From contig DGBP01000056.1 in the NCBI GenBank assembly GCA_002384855.1, forward strand, positions 1-13,533: a DNA stretch of 13,533 nucleotides, in the 5' to 3' direction. The notes below the pieces were generated by a model, which was not told the DNA's origin, searched no databases, and saw only the letters and a program-made list of their open reading frames with translations. Below are positions 6,740-11,542 of the stretch, piece by piece. The position numbers and the translations under genes were made by a program. This stretch comes from Nocardioidaceae bacterium UBA4001. Lineage in GTDB: Bacteria; Actinomycetota; Actinomycetes; Propionibacteriales; Nocardioidaceae. The first letter of the stretch is position 1. Each line of letters starts with the position of its first letter.

Positions 6740-9439
6740 GTGTCGAATGAGCCCTCCGCCGACGGTCAGCGTCCCCGCCTCCTCCTGCTCGACGGCCATT
6801 CCCTGGCCTACCGCGCGTTCTTCGCGCTGCCGGTGGAGAACTTCTCCACGACCACGGGGCAGCCCACCAACGCGGTGTACGGCTTCACCTCGATGCTGAT
6901 CAACGTGCTGCGCGACGAGCGGCCCACGCACGTCGGGGTCGCCTTCGACGTCTCGCGCGACACCTTCCGCGCGGCCGAGTACTCCGACTACAAGGCCAAC
7001 CGCTCGAAGTCGCCCGACGAGTTCAAGGGGCAGGTCTCGCTGGTCAAGGAGGTCCTGGCAGCACTGCGTGTCACGACCATCGAGAAGGACGGCTTCGAGG
7101 CCGACGACGTCATCGCGACCCTCGCCACCCAGGCGGTACAGCAGGGGTTCGAGGTGCTCATCTGCACCGGCGACCGCGACACCCTCCAGCTCGTCGGCGA
7201 CACGTGCACCGTGCTCTACCCCCGCAAGGGCGTCTCGGACCTCGCACGGATGACCCCCGAGGCGGTCCGGGAGAAGTACGGCGTCGAGCCCGGCCGCTAC
7301 CCCGAGATCGCCGCGCTCGTGGGTGAGACCTCCGACAACCTGCCCGGCGTCCCCGGCGTCGGCCCCAAGACCGCCGCCAAGTGGATCAACCAGTACGACG
7401 GCCTCGAGAACGTGATCGCCCACGCCGACCAGATCAAGGGCAAGGCCGGCGACTCCCTGCGCGAGCACCTCGGCGACGTGATCCGCAACCGTCGCCTCAA
7501 CGCGCTCGTGTGCGACCTCGAGCTCACCGCGACCCCCACCGACCTCGCGGTGCAGCCGTGGGACCGCCAGGAGGTCCACAAGATCTTCGACGGCCTGGAG
7601 TTCCGGGTGCTGCGTGACCGCCTTTTCCAGACGCTGGAGTCGGAGGAGGAGATCGAGGAGGAGGGCTTCGAGGTCGACGGGGCCCGTCTCGGGACCGGCG
7701 AGGTCGCCTCGTGGCTGGGCCGGCACGCCTCGACGGCCGGCGCCCGGGTGGGCATGCAGGTCCAGGGAACATGGCGTGCCGGCACCGGTGACGTGTTCGC
7801 CGTCGCACTCGCGGCCTCCGACGGGTCCGCGGCCTGGGTCGACGTCGAGCAGGTCTCGCCCGAGGACGACGCGGCCCTCGCCGGCTGGCTGGCCGATGCG
7901 TCGTACCCCAAGGTCCTCCACGACGCGAAGGGGCCGATGCTCGCCCTGGCGGCGCGCGGGTGGGACCTCCAGGGGCTGGAGCGTGACACCGCGCTGTCGG
8001 CGTACCTCGCTCGTCCCGACCAGCGCTCGTACGACCTTGCGGACCTCACCCTGCGCTACCTCAAGCGGGAGCTGCGCCAGGAGACCGTCGACGACGGCCA
8101 GCTCAGCTTCGACACGATGGGGGAGGACTCCTCGTCCGACACGGCCATGCTGCAGGCGCGGGCCGTGCTCGACCTGGCCGCCGCACTCGACGACGAGCTG
8201 GAGGAGCGAGGTGGGACCCGTCTGCTCGCCGACGTCGAGCTGCCGCTGGTCTACGTGCTCGCCGGCCTGGAGCGCATCGGCGTCGCGGTGGACGTCGAGA
8301 AGCTCGAGGGCCTGGAGGCGCACTTCGCCGGGGAGGTGAAGAAGGCCGCCGACGAGGCGTTCGACGTGATCGGCAAGGAGATCAACCTCGGCTCGCCCAA
8401 GCAGCTGCAGGTGGTGCTGTTCGACGAGCTGAACATGCCGAAGACCAAGCGCACCAAGACCGGCTACACCACCGACGCCGACGCGCTGCAGCAGCTCTAC
8501 GTCAAGACCGAGCACCCGTTCCTGCTGGCCCTGCTGCGCCACCGTGACGTCTCGCGGCTCCGCCAGACCGTCGAGGGGCTGCTCAAGACCGTCCAGCCCG
8601 ACGGCCGGATCCACACGACGTTCAACCAGATGATCGCCGCGACCGGCCGGCTCTCGAGCACCGACCCGAACCTGCAGAACATCCCGGTGCGGACCGAGGA
8701 GGGCCGCCGCATCCGCGAGGCGTTCGTCGTGGGCGAGGGCTACGAGTCGCTGATGACCGCCGACTACAGCCAGATCGAGATGCGGATCATGGCGCACCTG
8801 TCGGAGGACGCCCTCCTGATCGAGGCGTTCCGTTCCGGCAGGGACTTCCACTCGGTCACCGCCTCCCGGGTCTTCGACGTCGAGGCCGCCGAGGTCACCC
8901 CGGAGATGCGGGCCAAGATCAAGGCGATGAACTACGGCCTCGCCTACGGCCTGTCCGCCTACGGGCTCTCCCAGCAGCTCGGCATCGACACCGGCGAGGC
9001 GCGCGGCCTGATGGACGAGTACTTCGAGACCTTCGGCGGGGTGCGCGACTACCTCGCCGGGATCGTGGACGAAGCCCGCCGCTGCGGGTTCACCGAGACG
9101 ATCATGGGCCGGCGTCGCTACCTGCCGGACCTGACCAGCGACAACCGGCAGCGCCGTGAGATGGCCGAGCGGATGGCCCTGAACGCCCCGATCCAGGGGT
9201 CCGCGGCCGACATCATCAAGGTCGCGATGCTCAACGTCGACCGGGCGCTGACGGAGTCCGACCTGCGCTCCCGGATGCTGCTCCAGGTCCACGACGAGCT
9301 CGTGTTCGAGGTTGCGGCGGGGGAGCGGGAGCAGCTCGAGGAGCTCGTCCGGACCCAGATGGGCGCGGCGGCGCAGCTGACCGTGCCGCTCGACGTCTCG
9401 GTCGGCACCGGTCGCTCCTGGCACGACGCCGCCCACTGA
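6740..9439 (+). CDS. polA: DNA polymerase I
   Basis: Replication and repair polymerase that removes RNA primers and fills gaps; 899 residues, normal for actinobacteria. The 5' nuclease domain covers about 10-300: LLLLDGHSLAYRAFF (Asp18), FEADDVI near 119-124, GDRDTLQLV near 144-152, and the helix-hairpin stretch GVPGVGPKTAAKW near 203-214. Residues of about 320-500 correspond to the 3'-5' exonuclease fold, but the DxE and later Asp residues are absent, so no proofreading is expected. Polymerase motif A DYSQIEMR holds Asp675, motif B RAKIKAMNYGLAYG holds Arg724, Lys728, Tyr732 and Tyr736, and motif C QVHDELVFE holds Asp852. Tyr732 replaces the Phe762 of E. coli. The GTG at 6740 has only a weak ribosome-binding site and a -10 box at leaderless spacing. 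Confidence 0.97.
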   Translation: MSNEPSADGQRPRLLLLDGHSLAYRAFFALPVENFSTTTGQPTNAVYGFTSMLINVLRDERPTHVGVAFDVSRDTFRAAEYSDYKANRSKSPDEFKGQVSLVKEVLAALRVTTIEKDGFEADDVIATLATQAVQQGFEVLICTGDRDTLQLVGDTCTVLYPRKGVSDLARMTPEAVREKYGVEPGRYPEIAALVGETSDNLPGVPGVGPKTAAKWINQYDGLENVIAHADQIKGKAGDSLREHLGDVIRNRRLNALVCDLELTATPTDLAVQPWDRQEVHKIFDGLEFRVLRDRLFQTLESEEEIEEEGFEVDGARLGTGEVASWLGRHASTAGARVGMQVQGTWRAGTGDVFAVALAASDGSAAWVDVEQVSPEDDAALAGWLADASYPKVLHDAKGPMLALAARGWDLQGLERDTALSAYLARPDQRSYDLADLTLRYLKRELRQETVDDGQLSFDTMGEDSSSDTAMLQARAVLDLAAALDDELEERGGTRLLADVELPLVYVLAGLERIGVAVDVEKLEGLEAHFAGEVKKAADEAFDVIGKEINLGSPKQLQVVLFDELNMPKTKRTKTGYTTDADALQQLYVKTEHPFLLALLRHRDVSRLRQTVEGLLKTVQPDGRIHTTFNQMIAATGRLSSTDPNLQNIPVRTEEGRRIREAFVVGEGYESLMTADYSQIEMRIMAHLSEDALLIEAFRSGRDFHSVTASRVFDVEAAEVTPEMRAKIKAMNYGLAYGLSAYGLSQQLGIDTGEARGLMDEYFETFGGVRDYLAGIVDEARRCGFTETIMGRRRYLPDLTSDNRQRREMAERMALNAPIQGSAADIIKVAMLNVDRALTESDLRSRMLLQVHDELVFEVAAGEREQLEELVRTQMGAAAQLTVPLDVSVGTGRSWHDAAH

Positions 9440-9447
9440 CCCTCGGT

Positions 9448-9470
9448 CCGCGCCGGCGTCCGCCGCGCGG
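9448..9470 (+). terminator. polA: GC hairpin after polA
   Basis: CCGCGC (9448-9453) pairs with GCGCGG (9465-9470), with an inner GGC/GCC stem and GTCC loop and one bulged C. It begins nine bases after the polA stop. No T run follows, so it is only a tentative terminator in this GC-rich background. Confidence 0.35.
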
Positions 9471-9508
9471 CCTGCACGCGCCACCGCGGCGCGGGCGTAT
9501 CTTCGGGC

Positions 9509-9837
9509 CTGGCAGAGCCCCAGGAGCTCCTCGAGGAGCAGGACGGGCCGGTGCGCGAGGTGTTCGAGCCCATCGTCGGCTCGCGCTCGAGGTCGCGCCC
9601 GGCGCGGAGGAGGGCACGAGCTACGGCCTGCCCGCGCTCAGGCACCGGGGCAGGCCGCTGCTCGGTTTCCGGGTCGCCAAGCAGCATCTGAGCATCTTCC
9701 CGTTCAGCTCCGGATCGGTGGACGCCCTCGGGGACCGGCTGGCAGGTTGGGATGTCTCCAAGGGGACGATCAGGTTCGCCCCGGAGCACCCGCCGCCGGA
9801 CGACGTGCTGCGGGTGCAGGAGATCGACGGCGCCTGA
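9509..9837 (+). pseudogene. Frameshifted DUF1801 (YdhG-like) gene
   Basis: A short gene broken by one frameshift. Frame one reads LAEPQELLEEQDGPVREVFE then PIVG up to about 9580. The adjacent frame continues LALEVAPGAEEGTSYGLPAL, RHRGRPLLGFRVAKQHLSIF, and later GWDVSKGTIRFAPEHPPPDD, ending at TGA 9835-9837. The blocks YGLPALRHRGRPL, KQHLSIFPFS and SKGTIRFAPEHP are typical of the DUF1801 family (about 110-120 residues; some members are described as iron-chaperone-like). One base appears lost around 9578-9580. No ATG or GTG precedes the homology; the only candidate is CTG at 9509, six bases after a TATCTT -10-like hexamer, hinting at a lost leaderless start. The stretch before the final EIDGA is also a little short. 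Either decay or a sequence error. Confidence 0.65.
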
Positions 9838-9866
9838 GGCGGGCGGGCCCGAGCCCGGTCGCCGGG

Positions 9867-9958
9867 GGGCCATCTGGACGTGCACTCGACCGTCGTACGG
9901 CGGTCGCTGCTGCCTGTGCCGACCGGAACTGTGCTGTGAGTGCACGTCGAGATGGCCC
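9867..9958. repeat. Large inverted repeat with structured loop
   Basis: Arms at 9867-9887 and 9938-9958 are 21 bp and match at 20 positions as inverted repeats. The 50-nt interior holds two smaller hairpins: CCGT/ACGG at 9890-9900, and CGGTCG (9901-9906) with CGACCG (9920-9925). The whole could fold into a three-way junction on either strand. It fills most of the gap between the DUF1801 remnant (plus) and the csoR-type gene (minus), so a bidirectional terminator is one reading; a small palindromic mobile or REP-like element or a structured RNA is another. No T run is present. Confidence 0.7.
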
Positions 9959-9979
9959 GGGGTCGCGGCGGCCGGAAGC

Positions 9980-10381
9980 TCAGCCCAGCCGCAGGAACAG
10001 CTTCTCGGCAGCCTCGATCCGGGCGGTGACCTCGGGGTCGTCGCCACCGCCGCGGGCGCAACGCCGCATCTCCTCGGCGACGAGGAGGAAGCCGACCCGG
10101 TGCAGGGCGTGCTCGGCGGCGGAGAGCTGGGTGATGATCTCGCTGGAGGTACGCCCGGCCGCCACCATGCGGACCAAGCCGCCGACCTGTCCCTGGACCC
10201 GCCTGAGCCGGCGGACCAGGTCCGCGGCCTCCGGGCTGAGCTCCCCCGGCACCTCCGCGGCCGCGGCCGCCTCGGCAACTATGGCGTCGACGGCGACGGT
10301 CGTCTGGTCCGGCACGGGCTCCCCGACAGCGACCTTGACGGTCTGGTCGAGCATGTCGGGGGTGGGCCTGCGAGTGCTCAT
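9980..10381 (-). CDS. CsoR/RcnR family transcriptional repressor
   Basis: All-helical DNA-binding repressor of 133 residues. The family core runs from about residue 56: RRLRRVQGQVGGLVRMV, then SEIITQLSAAEHALHRVG and EEMRRCA. The first 50 or so residues are an extra Ala/Pro-rich extension. Aligned without gaps to M. tuberculosis CsoR, copper ligand Cys36 becomes Ser79 and His61 becomes Glu104, while Cys65 is kept as Cys108. Canonical Cu(I) sensing is therefore unlikely, and the single Cys also argues against the two-Cys persulfide sensor CstR. The effector is unknown. The ATG at 10381 has AGAGGAG five bases upstream. A CsoR-type operator overlaps its promoter, implying autoregulation. No metal exporter or chaperone gene is adjacent in the window. 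Confidence 0.88.
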   Translation of the reverse strand: MSTRRPTPDMLDQTVKVAVGEPVPDQTTVAVDAIVAEAAAAAEVPGELSPEAADLVRRLRRVQGQVGGLVRMVAAGRTSSEIITQLSAAEHALHRVGFLLVAEEMRRCARGGGDDPEVTARIEAAEKLFLRLG

Positions 10382-10403
10382 GACGACTCCTCTCGACCCA
10401 AGG

Positions 10404-10432
10404 TTAATACCCCTATGGGTATCTGACGTCGG
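10404..10432 (-). promoter_or_regulatory. Promoter of the CsoR-family gene
   Basis: On the minus strand TATTAA (10404-10409) is a good -10 and CCGACG (10427-10432) a partial -35 with GAC conserved and a 17-bp spacer. Transcription would start near 10397, about 15 bases before the ATG at 10381. The CsoR-type palindrome overlaps the -10 edge and much of the spacer. Confidence 0.55.
10407..10422. promoter_or_regulatory. CsoR-type operator
   Basis: ATACCC-CTAT-GGGTAT is a perfect 6-4-6 inverted repeat. A G/C tract pair flanked by A/T ends is the known recognition pattern of CsoR, RcnR and FrmR family repressors. It lies 25 bp upstream of a gene of exactly that family and inside its promoter, so binding would block polymerase. 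It is far (over 140 bp) from the divergent RTX-like gene, which is less likely to be controlled by it. Confidence 0.75.
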
Positions 10433-10486
10433 TCCGGAGGGCCCGAATGTGACATCCGTTGGGGTCGTCCGGTTCGCGACCTTCGT

Positions 10487-10502
10487 CCCTGGTGCTCCAG
10501 GG
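10487..10502. repeat. Small hairpin upstream of the RTX-like gene
   Basis: CCCTGG-TGCT-CCAGGG is a perfect 6-bp stem with a 4-base loop, about 64 bp before the RTX-like start. A TAGCGT hexamer (10512-10517) ten bases further on fits the TANNNT -10 pattern, which would place the hairpin near the -35 region as a possible operator. Weak evidence. Confidence 0.3.
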
Positions 10503-10565
10503 TCGGCTGCGTAGCGTCAGGAGAGACCTGCCCGTCGAGGCGGCGTCCGAGAAGGGGGAACCTCC

Positions 10566-11348
10566 ATGAAGCCACGACGCACTCTCGCGGCTGCCGCGAC
10601 GGCGGCCCTGACCCTGCTGGCCGCGGCCGCTCCCGCCGCAGCGGCGACGATCGAGGGAACCGGGGGACCGGACCGCCTGGAGGGCCGACCGGTCGCGGAC
10701 ACGATCATCGGGCAGGGCGGTGCTGACCGGATCTGGTCCTTCGCCGGCCCGGACGTGGTCCGCGCAGGCGCCGGTGACGACTTCGTCGAGTCCGGGCGCG
10801 GCGACGACCGGGTGTGGGCCGACGTGCCGTCGGAGTACGGCCTCCCCGGCGACGGGGACGACGTGGTCCGCTCGGGTCCCGGCGACGACTGGGTGAGCCT
10901 GTCGGGAGGCGTCAACTGGGCACATCTCGGCAGGGGAGACGACGTGTTCGAGTCGGGCCAGCCCTACGCCGCCGACGTGGTGCACCTCGGCCCGGGCAAC
11001 GACCGCACGTCGTACGGCCTGGGCGCCAAGACGATCTACGGCGGGCCCGGTCGCGACCGCATCGACCACCAGCGGGGGAGCAGCAGGCTCTACGGCGGCG
11101 CCGGTGCCGACGTGCTGGACGGCGGCGAGACCGGCGACCAGATGTACGGCGGCCTCGGACCCGACCTGGTCATCGAGGCCGAAGGCACGGCTCGCGACCA
11201 CATCGATGCCGGACGTGGCGACGACCGGATCCGCTACTCCGGCCACGACACGGTCATCGACTGCGGTCCCGGCGACGACGTGGTGCGGATGCAGACCGGC
11301 TCCACGCCGAAGCTCCGGTGGTGCGAGAAGGTCGTGCTCGTCGGCTGA
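10566..11348 (+). CDS. Exported RTX-like calcium-binding repeat protein
   Basis: Secreted protein of 260 residues. It starts with a signal peptide (MKPRR, then an Ala/Leu-rich core, likely cleavage after about residue 26 at APAAAA). The rest is built of irregular Gly/Asp nonapeptide-like repeats of the GGxGxDxUx kind: GAGDDFVES, GRGDDRVWA, GPGDDWVSL, GRGDDVFES, GGPGRDRID, GGAGADVLDGG, GGLGPDLVI, GRGDDRIRY and GPGDDVVRM. Such repeats form a parallel beta-roll that binds calcium. Two Cys near the end (DCGPGDD and RWCEK) may form a disulfide capping the roll. There is no catalytic domain, no type I secretion signal and no membrane anchor that I can see. The ATG has AAGGGGG seven bases upstream. 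Role unknown; spacing alone does not tie it to the protease gene downstream. Confidence 0.85.
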   Translation: MKPRRTLAAAATAALTLLAAAAPAAAATIEGTGGPDRLEGRPVADTIIGQGGADRIWSFAGPDVVRAGAGDDFVESGRGDDRVWADVPSEYGLPGDGDDVVRSGPGDDWVSLSGGVNWAHLGRGDDVFESGQPYAADVVHLGPGNDRTSYGLGAKTIYGGPGRDRIDHQRGSSRLYGGAGADVLDGGETGDQMYGGLGPDLVIEAEGTARDHIDAGRGDDRIRYSGHDTVIDCGPGDDVVRMQTGSTPKLRWCEKVVLVG

Positions 11349-11542
11349 GAGCCGGCCCCGCATCCGCCCTCATGAAGATGCAGTGCACGTTCCTGCAGGA
11401 GCCGAGCGCTGCCCCCGGCGACGGTCCCGTGTTTGGATCTCTTTACTTATCAGCCGTACGGGGGCATTTCGGGACGTAGCGGCGCCTGACCGGTCTCGTC
11501 GTCCGCCTCCGCGGTCCGACCACGACCACACGAGGGTTGCAC
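11349..11542. other. Intergenic region before the metalloprotease gene
   Basis: A 194-bp spacer. It contains an unusually AT-rich patch for this genome at 11431-11450 (TTTGGATCTCTTTACTTAT), a plausible promoter area for the downstream protease with a leader of roughly 85 bases, although I cannot fix a -35/-10 pair. A 10-bp palindrome TCCTGCAGGA lies at 11391-11400. No convincing terminator for the RTX-like gene is visible. Confidence 0.3.

Noticed and set aside
6704..9484. 926-residue open frame on the minus strand across polA
   Set aside because: It is the antisense shadow of polA in very GC-rich DNA; its composition is Leu/Val/Arg/Gly-rich low complexity with no recognisable domain, whereas the plus frame has every Pol I motif.
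9752..10514. Plus-strand open frames across the large inverted repeat and csoR-type gene
   Set aside because: They are antisense to a well-supported CsoR-family gene and translate the hairpin; no family resemblance.
10413..11363. 316-residue minus-strand frame across the RTX-like gene
   Set aside because: Mirror of the Gly/Asp repeats (giving Val/Ala/His repeats), no start signal, and it would run through the CsoR-type promoter.
11391..11400. 10-bp palindrome TCCTGCAGGA
   Set aside because: Short, isolated and plausible by chance in this composition; no partner element.
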